Shown here: piece by piece, positions 17,842 through 25,891 of the stretch
How the letters are laid out: each line of letters starts with the position of its first letter
How positions within the stretch are numbered: the stretch's first letter is position 1
Assembly: GCA_017469925.1 (NCBI GenBank)
Contig: JAFUFK010000017.1
Coordinates: 26,183 to 90,182 of the forward strand
Source of the DNA: Bacteroidaceae bacterium
Lineage (GTDB): Bacteria; Bacteroidota; Bacteroidia; Bacteroidales; Bacteroidaceae
Direction of reading: 5' to 3'
DNA: 64,000 bases
Program-made: the position numbers and the translations under genes
The notes under the pieces: generated by a model
Database searches by the model: none
Told to the model about the DNA's origin: nothing
Seen by the model: the letters and a program-made list of their open reading frames with translations, nothing else

Positions 17842-18762
17842 TCAGGGCGGCCGGAGGTGGCGCAGATAGTAGTCGCTGAAGTCCTTGCAGTCGGGGGGAA
17901 GTTGGTGGCGCCGGAGCGTGGGCAGCACCTCCCGGAGCCGCAGGAAGAGTTGTTCGCCGGGCAGGTCGCGGTCGGGCGACATGCGGAACGTCAACGATAA
18001 CGAAGGCGATAACGATAGCAGCAGTTCCCGGTCCTCGCGTGTGAGCAGGGTGGCCGACGGGATGGCGATGGCCTTGCGGCCGGCGGAGAGCATGGCCCAG
18101 CAGTCGCTGGCGCCCTCGGTAATCCATAGGTCGTCGCCCGGGCGCAGGCGGGCGAGTACGGGCAGGTTGTAGATGCCGCACCGCGCGCCCTGGGGGAAGC
18201 GGAATCGGGGCAGGGCGCCGGGGACGAGATTGCGGTTCTGCAGGCCCACGAGCCGTCCCTCGCGGTCGTAGTAGGGTATCTGTAGCCAGGGCACGCCTCG
18301 GCGGTCGCGCCACGACGTGAGGCGGCACCAGCGGACCACCCGCGGGTCGAGCCTGCGCTCGTCGTAGAGGAAGCGGCGGGCCTCCTCGGAGAGGAAGGGA
18401 TGCTCGAAGAAACGGGCGTAGAAGGCGACCCCTCTCCCGACCTCCCCCGAGGGGGAGGAGTGTTCAGTAGTGCCTATATACGCTCTCTCCTCGGGGAGAG
18501 ATGGAGAGGGGGTCGCTCCCAGCCACTCACATGCTTCCCGAAACCCTTTGCCCAGGCGGTTCATCACCAGGTCTATCACGCCCCCGTGGGCTCCGCAGGC
18601 GAAGCATCGGTAGGTGTTCCGGCTCGGGGAGAAGGAGAGCGAGGCATGATGGTCGTCGTGGAAGGGGCAGAGCGCCTTGTGCCGCGCGACCTCCAGCCCC
18701 AGCCGCTCCGCGACCCCCTCGATGGGGAGGTCGCGAAGCTTTTGCAGTTCGTGGCGTTCCAT
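17842..18762 (-). CDS. CHC2 zinc-finger / toprim primase-like protein
   Basis: 306 residues from the ATG at 18762; an open frame extends further upstream but lies inside the next gene. The N-terminal DnaG-type zinc finger reads CPFHDDHHASLSF then RCFACGAHGGVIDLV (C-x2-H and C-x2-C, residues about 31-65). A toprim domain follows from about residue 205 (LWITEGASDCWAML, then PDRDLPGEQ for the acidic metal site). No full RNA-polymerase domain of DnaG length is present, so it is primase-like rather than a housekeeping primase. Residues about 82-112 (PSLPEERAYIG...) are encoded by a REP-like inverted pair. The start overlaps the stop of the DUF3987-like gene (TAATG), so they are translationally coupled. 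Confidence 0.8.
   Translation of the reverse strand: MERHELQKLRDLPIEGVAERLGLEVARHKALCPFHDDHHASLSFSPSRNTYRCFACGAHGGVIDLVMNRLGKGFREACEWLGATPSPSLPEERAYIGTTEHSSPSGEVGRGVAFYARFFEHPFLSEEARRFLYDERRLDPRVVRWCRLTSWRDRRGVPWLQIPYYDREGRLVGLQNRNLVPGALPRFRFPQGARCGIYNLPVLARLRPGDDLWITEGASDCWAMLSAGRKAIAIPSATLLTREDRELLLSLSPSLSLTFRMSPDRDLPGEQLFLRLREVLPTLRRHQLPPDCKDFSDYYLRHLRPP
18425..18516. repeat. Inverted pair of REP-like sequences inside the toprim gene
   Basis: Arms at 18425-18460 and 18483-18516 both begin GCGACCCC and contain CTCCCCCGAGG-type palindromes; they are imperfect inverted copies around a 22-bp spacer. The left arm is nearly identical to the single copy in pyrF. The frame remains open through both arms. 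Confidence 0.75.
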
Positions 18763-20069
18763 TAGCGTGTACGGTTTAGGTACTCTTCCGTCTTTGTGTA
18801 GAGCCCCGTCTCGTCGCTGTAGGTGATGAAGCCGCGGTCTTTCCATACGCTTAGCTGGTGACGTGTGCCCTCCGCGCTCTTGCCCAGGCTTAGGCGAAGC
18901 GCCTCCAACTGCTGTTCCGTGAATGGGCTTCCAAGGCCGTTGAGCATATTTCTGGGACCAATCTTCCCGGTTTTGTCCGAAGCAACGTCGCCCGACTTGA
19001 GCATGTCGCCGAACACGCGGACCTTCGACCACAGGTCGTAGTAGCAGAACCAGACCACGAAGTCGCCAATCGAGCGCGTCCATGCCTGGTCGTTCAGAAT
19101 CCATAGCGTGGCACCCTTCTTCCAGGCAGAGAAGATGCTCCGGTGCGAAAGTTCGAAGAGCACGTCGTCGTCGGCCAGGTCGGCCAGCGAGGCCATCTCC
19201 TCGGCCAGTTGGTCGGCAATCTTGTTCAACGGTTTCACCACGAACCTTCCCTTGCAGTTGGCAAGTCGCAAGATGTATTCATCGAGTCTTGCCAGAAAAT
19301 CCTCGTCGAAACTGCCCTGTCGGGGAATCTTCCCTCGCCGCTCGCCACGCGCCTTATAGACAAATGGGATGCGGCCGAAGAAACCATTCGTCAGGTCCCT
19401 CCTGTAGAAGGCGCGAGCGGCCTCCGGCGTAGAACTGAAAGTGAGGTTCACGCGCAGCAGGGGGTTGCCCGTCACGCCGTCGGCTGTAGCCCTGAGGGCC
19501 CCCGCACGCTGGCAATCGAAGATGTTGCGGACGGTCTGGCTCACCTGTCGGTGTCCGCCACACATGCGGTCGGCCATCTCCACCTCGGGAAGGTTGAGGT
19601 ACTGCGTGCGGCCCCCCTGCTTCTCCAGCGCCATCGCATTCTGGATGAAGGCGGGATTCGTCAGGTCGGCAGGCGGGAACCAGAAAGCGACGTCGGGCCT
19701 CTCGGGCTTCTCCTTGTTCGCCCCACGGGTCTTCACCTGACGCTGCCAATCGACCAGTTTCCTGTACTCCGTCTCGTCGTGGTCTCGAAACGGGCGCATA
19801 ATGGCCTCGATGAGATGGGTCAACTGGGCCTTTCCGACACCCGAAGGGCCTATCAGATGGCCCATCTGGCCGCAAAGTTCGTAATATTTGTTGTCGCTGT
19901 ACTTGAACTCCACTCCGCTCAAGTGGGCTGCAAGAGCCGGTATTGCCATAGGGACAAGCGGTTCGCGCATGTCTCGGGAGGCTTGAGAGAGGAGGATTTT
20001 ACATATTTCCGTACCTTTCGTAGGTTGGGGCATCGCCGGAGCGGTGCTCTTAAAAATGTCGTAAGTCAT
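18762..20069 (-). CDS. DUF3987-like ATPase/helicase-like protein
   Basis: A 435-residue protein with a P-loop-like motif GHLIGPSGVGKAQLTHLIEA near residue 71; the residue after Lys is Ala, where Ser or Thr is normal. Later text (FSSTPEAARAFYRRDLTNGFFGRIPFV, LFELSHRSIFSAWKKGATLWIL) and a winged-helix-like end (TEQQLEALRLSLGKSAEGTR..., WKDRGFITYSDETGLY) fit the DUF3987/VirE-associated proteins of Bacteroidales, thought to work with primase-like partners in mobile-element replication. It is coupled to the toprim gene by a 1-bp overlap. Family assignment is by recall, not by search. Confidence 0.65.
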   Translation of the reverse strand: MTYDIFKSTAPAMPQPTKGTEICKILLSQASRDMREPLVPMAIPALAAHLSGVEFKYSDNKYYELCGQMGHLIGPSGVGKAQLTHLIEAIMRPFRDHDETEYRKLVDWQRQVKTRGANKEKPERPDVAFWFPPADLTNPAFIQNAMALEKQGGRTQYLNLPEVEMADRMCGGHRQVSQTVRNIFDCQRAGALRATADGVTGNPLLRVNLTFSSTPEAARAFYRRDLTNGFFGRIPFVYKARGERRGKIPRQGSFDEDFLARLDEYILRLANCKGRFVVKPLNKIADQLAEEMASLADLADDDVLFELSHRSIFSAWKKGATLWILNDQAWTRSIGDFVVWFCYYDLWSKVRVFGDMLKSGDVASDKTGKIGPRNMLNGLGSPFTEQQLEALRLSLGKSAEGTRHQLSVWKDRGFITYSDETGLYTKTEEYLNRTR

Positions 20070-20122
20070 TGCTTTTTAGAATGTTAAATGGTTAATTGTT
20101 ACTACCGGAATCTTAAATCGCT

Positions 20123-20278
20123 ATCTCAATCTCAAATCTCAAACACTTTAAATGGCACTCACCATCTCCTCTTATTATATTATATATAATTGATTATTAA
20201 TTAGTTATAATGGTCACGAAAGAGGGTGTCGATGTAGGTTGTGACATTTTTCGAGATTGAGATTTGAGATTTGAGACA
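20123..20278. repeat. Inverted TCTCAAA repeats flanking an AT-rich core
   Basis: Left arm 20123-20144 is a run of TCTCAA[A] units; the right arm 20252-20278 is the same run inverted. Between them are about 107 bp, very AT-rich at 20165-20207 (TATATATAATTGATTATTAA). The arms could pair over about 20 bp. It lies between the 132-residue gene and the DUF3987-like gene. Confidence 0.65.
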
Positions 20279-20286
20279 GACATGGC

Positions 20287-20685
20287 TCACACTTCTCCTA
20301 CCAGGCCTCCGAGCGCCTGGCGCAGTTCGTTACACACCGCGATGGCATAGGCATCGGCCGACAGCCCCCGGGGCATCCGCTTGAAGTTGGGGTGGAGCGA
20401 GCCGTCGCCCCACTGCGTCAGGGTGACCAGGCGCCCGTCGAAGAGGCGCGGATTGCGCGCGTTTGGTGCCGACGGCGCCATCTCCGTGAAGGTCAGGTGC
20501 GCGTCGCGGTAGCGGAACTCGCCCACCTCGGCCTCCGAGTCGCGTCGGAGCACCCCCAGGTACTCCTTGCCCGTCAGTATGCGGCGGTCGGTGCGCAACA
20601 GCGTTTTTACGTCCACGGAGAGTTCCGTGCAGGGGTGCCAACCCTCGTGGTCGGCTCTTCTTGGATAAATGTTCTTTTCTTCCAT
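20287..20685 (-). CDS. Hypothetical protein of the primase/DUF3987 block
   Basis: 132 residues from the ATG at 20685; the 48 upstream codons in the same frame cross the promoter and are left out. Not recognised. Visible text: MEEKNIYPRRADHEGWHP, DVKTLLRTDRRILTGKEYLG, FRYRDAHLTFTEMAPSA and FKRMPRGLSADAYAIAVCNE. It is mixed alpha/beta, basic, with no membrane segment or signal. A good promoter at 20800-20829 and a cluster of TTTACG sites just upstream suggest it is a controlled gene. It probably belongs with the DUF3987-like, toprim and HU-like genes that follow on the same strand. Confidence 0.6.
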   Translation of the reverse strand: MEEKNIYPRRADHEGWHPCTELSVDVKTLLRTDRRILTGKEYLGVLRRDSEAEVGEFRYRDAHLTFTEMAPSAPNARNPRLFDGRLVTLTQWGDGSLHPNFKRMPRGLSADAYAIAVCNELRQALGGLVGEV

Positions 20686-20799
20686 TTTCTTATTATTTTT
20701 ACAGGAAGTGAACATCTGTAGCGTTTCCAGTCCTATGGCCAGATGCTTACCGAGACTGGCGGGAGCCACGCTGGGGCTTTCCTCCCTTGGATTCCACTG

Positions 20800-20829
20800 C
20801 AAAGTTACGAAGATATGGAGAGGGGGCAA
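20800..20829 (-). promoter_or_regulatory. Promoter of the 132-residue gene
   Basis: The minus strand has TTG (20829-20827), 19 bases, then TAACTTTG (20807-20800), a full match to the Bacteroidota promoter. It predicts a leader of about 110 bases before the ATG at 20685. Confidence 0.7.
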
Positions 20830-20849
20830 AGGAAAAACGGGGATATGGG

Positions 20850-21016
20850 TTTACGGCCAAAGGCGCTCACTTACAAGCGTTTGCGGTCGCTCGTAAAGCA
20901 GTTTTTACGGGGCGAAAGGTCGGGGCGCCGATTATGGCGAAAAGTTTTTACGGGACCTGATACCCTTGTAAAAAGTTGGCCGAAATATGTTTACGTCAGA
21001 GACAAAAAAGCGTAAA
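20850..21016. promoter_or_regulatory. Cluster of six TTTACG/CGTAAA sites in a non-coding stretch
   Basis: The 393-bp gap 20686-21078 holds no credible gene. TTTACG occurs at 20850, 20904, 20947 and 20990 and CGTAAA at 20892 and 21011. 20892-20909 forms an inverted pair (CGTAAAGCAGTTTTTACG). All lie just upstream of the promoter at 20800-20829, where a DNA-binding regulator would act. The binding role is inference. Confidence 0.5.
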
Positions 21017-21078
21017 AAAAGACAGACTACTTTTTTGTAACCTGTCAAAACGCTTGTGATAAACCTTAGTCGGATGGC

Positions 21079-22254
21079 TTACTCCTGGGGGATTCGTTCT
21101 TCAAACTGCTGTGCCATCCACCGCATAGTCACCTTTCTGTCATAAAAAAACTTCCTCTCACGGCAAACCGCCTGCCAGGAGGGGAACATGTAGTCGCCAC
21201 GGTACTGCTCCTGCATGTAGAGGTAGAACTGCCTCTCGTTAGGCTCGTCCACGACCGACTTTCCGTCAGCGCCCGGCCTGCTCACTCCGCTCCACTTGAC
21301 GAGATAGACCATTTCGCGGACATCGAACGTACCCTTCTTGCCCTGGGCCTCAGCCTTCCTGCTGTGTTTATACGGGATGTTCAGCGTATCGAGCTTCGCA
21401 ATCACGTCGCAAACCCTCCTGCCCCAGTCGGGATTATTCTTCCATAAGACAGACGCCTTCTCGTCGAGACCATACTGGCGGCCCGAGGCAGCCTGATAGA
21501 TATAGGCCTCGCGCTTCATCCATTGCTTGTCGTGGGCATTGTAGTCGCTGGCCAGCCTTTCCCTCAGGGGACGCGCATTCCGTCGGCGTTCGGCCAATTC
21601 CTCGTCGGAAATCAGCTTCACCTGCCCAAAGGTGTCGAACACGTCGCGGACGGACCGGAGCACCTCGTCACAACTCTTTTCATAGATACACTTCAGCTGC
21701 TTGAAGTCGCCCCTGACCTCATCCTCCCTGTGAATCATGTCCTTGCAGACCTTCAGCGTCGCGACAAGATGATAGAAGAAGGCCGTCAGCTCGTGGAGCA
21801 ACGTCTGCACCGTCTCGGCATAGACCTCAACGCCAAAGAACTGGCCATGGAACCTCCGAAAGGTAAGTCGTGAATAGTCAAGCACAGGCACGATATTGCC
21901 CATGCTGTCCAGTTTCCGATGCACCCTTGGACAGAACTTGCGGAAAATCTTCATGCTGCCCGTAATGGTAGTCCCAATACGGCGGACAAGCTTTTCGGCA
22001 ACCCGAAAGCACTCGTTGTGGTCGGTGGCATACTGCTCGATGAAGTTCTCGGAGAACTCCACCAAGTCCATCGACTCGATGTTGAGCCTGTTCTGGTATA
22101 TGCGGACAAGATTAAGCGTCTGCTCAACCTTCTTCATGTCAAATTTGCAGGTCAGCAGTGCCTCCAGCACGTTTTCTTCCTCAAAATCGCGTGCCGCATC
22201 ATATATCTGGTTGAAACCGGTCTCGTCCCTCTGGACTATTGTGGAATATAACAT
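21079..22254 (-). CDS. Hypothetical protein, 391 residues, not recognised
   Basis: A long, mostly helical, charged, apparently cytoplasmic protein (no signal peptide or membrane segment). Visible text: MLYSTIVQRDETGFNQIYDA, MDLVEFSENFIEQYATDHNE, KIFRKFCPRVHRKLD, ELTAFFYHLVATLKVCKDMI, KLKTL-like spacer, REMVYLVKWSGVSRP and MQEQYRGDYMFPSW. Two halves can be guessed: a helical N-terminal part (1-230) and a smaller mixed C-terminal part (270-391). It starts 53 bp after manA on the same strand, but with its own codon style and with the accessory block on its other side, it looks like the outer gene of that block. No function is proposed. Confidence 0.6.
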   Translation of the reverse strand: MLYSTIVQRDETGFNQIYDAARDFEEENVLEALLTCKFDMKKVEQTLNLVRIYQNRLNIESMDLVEFSENFIEQYATDHNECFRVAEKLVRRIGTTITGSMKIFRKFCPRVHRKLDSMGNIVPVLDYSRLTFRRFHGQFFGVEVYAETVQTLLHELTAFFYHLVATLKVCKDMIHREDEVRGDFKQLKCIYEKSCDEVLRSVRDVFDTFGQVKLISDEELAERRRNARPLRERLASDYNAHDKQWMKREAYIYQAASGRQYGLDEKASVLWKNNPDWGRRVCDVIAKLDTLNIPYKHSRKAEAQGKKGTFDVREMVYLVKWSGVSRPGADGKSVVDEPNERQFYLYMQEQYRGDYMFPSWQAVCRERKFFYDRKVTMRWMAQQFEERIPQE

Positions 22255-22307
22255 ACAGATTCATGTTTTCCAGTGTCCTGCCATCTGCAACTTTGCCTTG
22301 TTGTCCC

Positions 22308-23282
22308 CTATGCAGTTGCAGTCAGCAGCGTGCATTTGCCTTGGATGTGCATGGCGCGGCACTCGGCGGGTATCAGTAGGGTCTGTCCGCGGCGAACCCT
22401 TATGTCGTTGATGGTGGCTTCTCCTTCGAGGCAGATGGCCACGACGAACGAGTCGCACCCGTAATCGATGGTCTGCTCGCCCTCGACCCGTTCGCGACGG
22501 ACGGTAAAGTAGGGGCACGAGACCAGTTCGGCAGAGGGCTGGGACTTGTCGTACGGCGTACGGTACTCCGGGTGTATGGTGTAGTCGATGGCGTCCTTGG
22601 CTTGCTTGATATGGAGTTCGCGGGGGTGCCCGTCGGCGTCCTTCCGCCCGTAGTCATAGACGCGGTAGGTGATGTCGCTCGTCTGCTGGATTTCGGCCAG
22701 GAGATTGCCCGCCCCGATGGCGTGCAGGCGGCCGGCAGGCAGGAAGAAGACGTCGCCCGGACGGCTTTCGTAACTGGCCATGATGTCGGCAAAGGGGTTG
22801 TGGCCTTCCTCGGCCTCGGACAGGGCCATTCGCTCGTACTCCTCAGGGGTGATTCGCTTTTTTAGTCCCACATGTATTCTTGAGCCTTCTTCGGCCTGAA
22901 TGATATACCACATCTCGGTCTTGCCTGCGCAGTTGTGGCGCTGGCGGGCCAGTTGGTCGTTGGGATGCACCTGTATGCTCAGGTCCTGGCGCGAGTCGAT
23001 GAGCTTTATGAGCAACGGGAAGGTAGAGCCAAACCGTTCGTAAACGTGCTTGCCGAGCAGACGTTCCTTGTACTTGCCGATGAGTTGGAACAGGGTCAGT
23101 CCCAGGTCTTCGTCGTTAGCCAGACCGCGGTCTGTGCATACGCTTTCGTGGCCAGGTACGCCACTGATTTCCCAACTCTCGCCAATGTTTTCTTTGTCGG
23201 TCTTTATGCCCTTGAACGGTGCAATCTTGTCGCCTCCCCAGATGACGGTCTTTAGGTATGGCTTGAACCTGTAGGGTTTCAT
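22308..23282 (-). CDS. manA: Mannose-6-phosphate isomerase, class I
   Basis: 324 residues from the ATG at 23282 (MKPYRFKPYLK); 16 more upstream codons are open but not needed. A cupin-fold zinc enzyme interconverting mannose-6-phosphate and fructose-6-phosphate. Seen: WEISGVPGHESV, PLLIKLIDSRQDLSIQVHPND with the metal-binding Gln and His, KTEMWYII with the metal Glu, FFLPAGRLHAIGAG with another metal His, and EIQQTSDITYRVYDYGR. The length is that of the short bacterial type. It follows aroE by 20 bp on the same strand. Confidence 0.93.
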   Translation of the reverse strand: MKPYRFKPYLKTVIWGGDKIAPFKGIKTDKENIGESWEISGVPGHESVCTDRGLANDEDLGLTLFQLIGKYKERLLGKHVYERFGSTFPLLIKLIDSRQDLSIQVHPNDQLARQRHNCAGKTEMWYIIQAEEGSRIHVGLKKRITPEEYERMALSEAEEGHNPFADIMASYESRPGDVFFLPAGRLHAIGAGNLLAEIQQTSDITYRVYDYGRKDADGHPRELHIKQAKDAIDYTIHPEYRTPYDKSQPSAELVSCPYFTVRRERVEGEQTIDYGCDSFVVAICLEGEATINDIRVRRGQTLLIPAECRAMHIQGKCTLLTATA

Positions 23283-23302
23283 ACGATTCCGGATGTTAAA
23301 TG

Positions 23303-24061
23303 TCAATATTTTTGATTCCAAATGTCCCAACTGGAAAGGGCCTGGAGATGGAGCATCTCAAGCCCGTTCTTTACGGTGGCTCCATGCTGGGCTCCAAGCC
23401 GCATAAACAGGGTTTCGACGGGGTTATAGACGAGGTCGAAGAGTATATGCTGCCCGCTTAATGCCTCGTAGGGCAGGAGGGGGGCTTCGCCGATGTGGGG
23501 AAACATACCTACGGGCGAACAGTTTACTATCACCTGGAAGTCTCGCATGAGCCGGGGGGTGAGGTCGTCGTAGGTCAGCATCCCCTCGCGTCGGGAGCGA
23601 CTCACGTACTGCCAATCGAGTCCCAGTTTCGTAAGGCCTAAGCCGACGGCTTTCGATGCACCTCCCGTCCCGAGAACCAGCGCGTTACGATGCTTGCGTG
23701 AAAGTAATGGTTTAATACTTTCCGTAAAGCCGATGATGTCGGAATTGAAGCCTCGCAGGATGGGGCTTCCATCTTCCTTTCGTTCAATCCGTATGACATT
23801 GACGGCCCCGATTTCGCGTGCTTCATCCGAAAGCGTGTCAAGGAGGGGGATGACGGCCTGCTTGTAGGGAATAGTCACATTCAGGCCACGGAGTCGGGGG
23901 TGATTGGCAATGATTCCCGGTAACTCGTCGGCCGACGGGATGTCGAAGTTGAGATATTCGGCATCAATGGCTTCGTGTAAAAACTTTTCAGTAAAGAACC
24001 TGCGCGAGAATGAGTGCCCGAGCGGGTGGCCGATGAGTCCGTATTCTTGCCTGTCGTCCAT
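23303..24061 (-). CDS. aroE: Shikimate dehydrogenase
   Basis: 252 residues from the ATG at 24061 (MDDRQEYGLIG). It reduces dehydroshikimate with NADPH in the chorismate pathway. Seen: GLIGHPLGHSFSRRFF for substrate binding, LNVTIPYKQAVIPLLD with the catalytic Lys, GTGGASKAVG for the dinucleotide site, and YNPVETLFMRLGAQHGA near the end. It is 14 bp from menG. Other aromatic genes of this window (aroF/CM, tyrA, pheA) are 27 kb away. Confidence 0.95.
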   Translation of the reverse strand: MDDRQEYGLIGHPLGHSFSRRFFTEKFLHEAIDAEYLNFDIPSADELPGIIANHPRLRGLNVTIPYKQAVIPLLDTLSDEAREIGAVNVIRIERKEDGSPILRGFNSDIIGFTESIKPLLSRKHRNALVLGTGGASKAVGLGLTKLGLDWQYVSRSRREGMLTYDDLTPRLMRDFQVIVNCSPVGMFPHIGEAPLLPYEALSGQHILFDLVYNPVETLFMRLGAQHGATVKNGLEMLHLQALSSWDIWNQKY

Positions 24062-24075
24062 AGTCTTTCCCTTTA

Positions 24076-24813
24076 TTATTTTGTGGCCAGATACATGGTC
24101 GAGATGCCAAAGGTGAAGCGTCGCCACCTAACCTGGCGGAAGCCGGCACGGCGGATGATGCCCTCCATCTGCTCGCCTTGCGGGAATGCCTGTACGCTGT
24201 CGGTCAGGTACTTGTAGGCCTTCACGTCGCGACTGAAAATCAAACCCAGAAGTGGGATGACACAATGCGAATAGAGCCAGAAGAGTTGCTTCATCGGGAA
24301 GGAGGCGGGCGAGGACAATTCCACGAGCAACAGGTGCCCCTCTGGCTTGAGCACACGACAGATTTCGCGTAGTCCCTTGTCGAGGTCTTCGAAGTTGCGT
24401 ACGCCATACGACACGGTGACGGCATCGAACCGGTCAGCCTCGAAACTCAGCTGCATGCAGTCCTCGTGGCGGAACGAGATGACGCGCTCCAGCTGCTGTT
24501 GGTTCACCTTTAGGCGGGCCACCTCCATCATCTTCTCACTGATGTCGGCTCCGATGATGCTCCGAGGCTTCAGCCGTTTGGCGGCAAGGATGGCAAAGTC
24601 GCCCGTGCCCGTGGCAATGTCGAGGATGTGCTGTGGGGAGTAGGGCTTCAGCGAGTCGATGGCCCGGTTGCGCCAAAGGCGGTCGATGCCCAGCGCCAGG
24701 GTGTGGTTCATGCGGTCGTAGGTGGGAGCGATGTTGTTGAACATTCGCTCCACCTGCGTGCGTTTCCCCTCCTCCTTGTTGTAGGGCTTTATCAGTTCCT
24801 GTTGGTAAGCCAT
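24076..24813 (-). CDS. menG: Demethylmenaquinone methyltransferase
   Basis: A 245-residue SAM-dependent methyltransferase for the last step of menaquinone synthesis (UbiE/MenG family). Seen: [35 protein letters not shown] for SAM binding, [32 protein letters not shown] and the family ending with [15 protein letters not shown]. Bacteroidota respire with menaquinone, hence MenG rather than UbiE. It overlaps the end of purC by 22 bp. Confidence 0.93.
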   Translation of the reverse strand: MAYQQELIKPYNKEEGKRTQVERMFNNIAPTYDRMNHTLALGIDRLWRNRAIDSLKPYSPQHILDIATGTGDFAILAAKRLKPRSIIGADISEKMMEVARLKVNQQQLERVISFRHEDCMQLSFEADRFDAVTVSYGVRNFEDLDKGLREICRVLKPEGHLLLVELSSPASFPMKQLFWLYSHCVIPLLGLIFSRDVKAYKYLTDSVQAFPQGEQMEGIIRRAGFRQVRWRRFTFGISTMYLATK

Positions 24814-25799
24814 GCAGTTACGTTGCGGGCGATGCGCTCTTCCAGGTTTCCTTCGGTGTCGGCAGGCACGAACTTCTGCCCGATGATGTGCTCATAGAGT
24901 TCGATGTAGCGTTCGCTGACGCTTTGCGCATATTCGTCGGTAATCTCGGGCATCACCTGGCCGGGTTGGTTCATGAAGTTGTGTTCGATGAGCCACTGAC
25001 GCACGAACTCCTTCGAGAGCTGGCGCTGGGGCTCGCCCTTCAGGAAACGTTCCTCATAGCCATCGGCATAGAAGTAGCGGCTCGAGTCGGGCGTGTGGAT
25101 TTCGTCGATGAGGATGACCTTGCCGTCGCGCTTGCCGAACTCATATTTCGTATCGACGAGGATGAGGCCCTTGCTTGCCGCAATCTCTGTGCCGCGCTGG
25201 AAGAGCAGGCGGGTGTAGCGTACCATCGTCTCCCAGTCTTCCTTGCTCACCAACCCCTGACGAACGATTTCCTCTGCAGAGATGTTCTCGTCGTGTCCCT
25301 CCTCAGCCTTGGTCGTCGGCGTGATGATGGGCTCGGGGAAGCGCTCGTTCTCACGCATGCCGTCAGGCAACTTCACGCCACACAGCTCTCGGCAACCATT
25401 CTTATACTCGCGCCAGGCCGAGCCTGTCAGGTAGCCGCGGATAATCATCTCCACGCGGAAGCCTTCGGCCTTCAGTCCTACGGTCACCATCGGGTCGGGT
25501 GTGGCCAGTTTCCAGTTGGGAACGATGTCGGCCGTGAGGTCGAGGAACGAGGCGGCAATCTGGTTGAGCACCTGTCCCTTGTAGGGGATTCCCTTTGGCA
25601 GGATGACGTCGAAGGCCGAGATGCGGTCGGTGGCCACCATGACCATCAGGTCGTCGTTGATGTTGTACACATCGCGTACCTTACCGTGGTACACGCTTTT
25701 CTGCCCGGGCAGATTCAGGGATGTCTTTGTCAAGGACCCTCCCCCCAGCCCCTTCCTTGTAGGGCGGGGAGTTGTTACTTCTGAAGATGGCTTACTCAT
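24792..25799 (-). CDS. purC: Phosphoribosylaminoimidazole-succinocarboxamide synthase
   Basis: A 335-residue SAICAR synthase of purine synthesis. Seen: [54 protein letters not shown] and [18 protein letters not shown]. The core starts at about residue 22 ([12 protein letters not shown]); the first 21 residues (with [14 protein letters not shown]) are extra compared with close homologues I recall, and residues 9-21 are encoded by the left arm of a 38-bp inverted repeat (25735-25891) that surrounds the start codon. A start nearer the core is possible, but the only ATG seen is at 25799. Confidence 0.93.
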   Translation of the reverse strand: MSKPSSEVTTPRPTRKGLGGGSLTKTSLNLPGQKSVYHGKVRDVYNINDDLMVMVATDRISAFDVILPKGIPYKGQVLNQIAASFLDLTADIVPNWKLATPDPMVTVGLKAEGFRVEMIIRGYLTGSAWREYKNGCRELCGVKLPDGMRENERFPEPIITPTTKAEEGHDENISAEEIVRQGLVSKEDWETMVRYTRLLFQRGTEIAASKGLILVDTKYEFGKRDGKVILIDEIHTPDSSRYFYADGYEERFLKGEPQRQLSKEFVRQWLIEHNFMNQPGQVMPEITDEYAQSVSERYIELYEHIIGQKFVPADTEGNLEERIARNVTAWLTNRN

Positions 25800-25891
25800 G
25801 TATGAAAGTTTAAAAGGTTATCTTACTTGGTTGTCGATTCTTGAAAGGTATTTACTCCCCGCCCTACAAGGGAGGGGCTGGGGGGAGGGTC
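25735..25891. repeat. 38-bp inverted repeat (REP-like pair) spanning the phoH-purC junction
   Basis: Left arm 25735-25772 and right arm 25854-25891 are inverted copies with one difference in 38 bp (GACCCTCCCCCCAGCCCC... and ...TTGTAGGGCGGGGAGT). The 81-bp loop contains the purC start codon; the right arm supplies the last residues and stop of PhoH (LPPAPPL). In the mRNA the arms could form a very stable stem enclosing the purC translation start. Confidence 0.9.

Noticed and set aside
18763-19104. 114-codon N-terminal extension of the toprim protein
   Set aside because: It lies wholly in the DUF3987-like gene in another frame; the TAATG overlap marks the real start at 18762.
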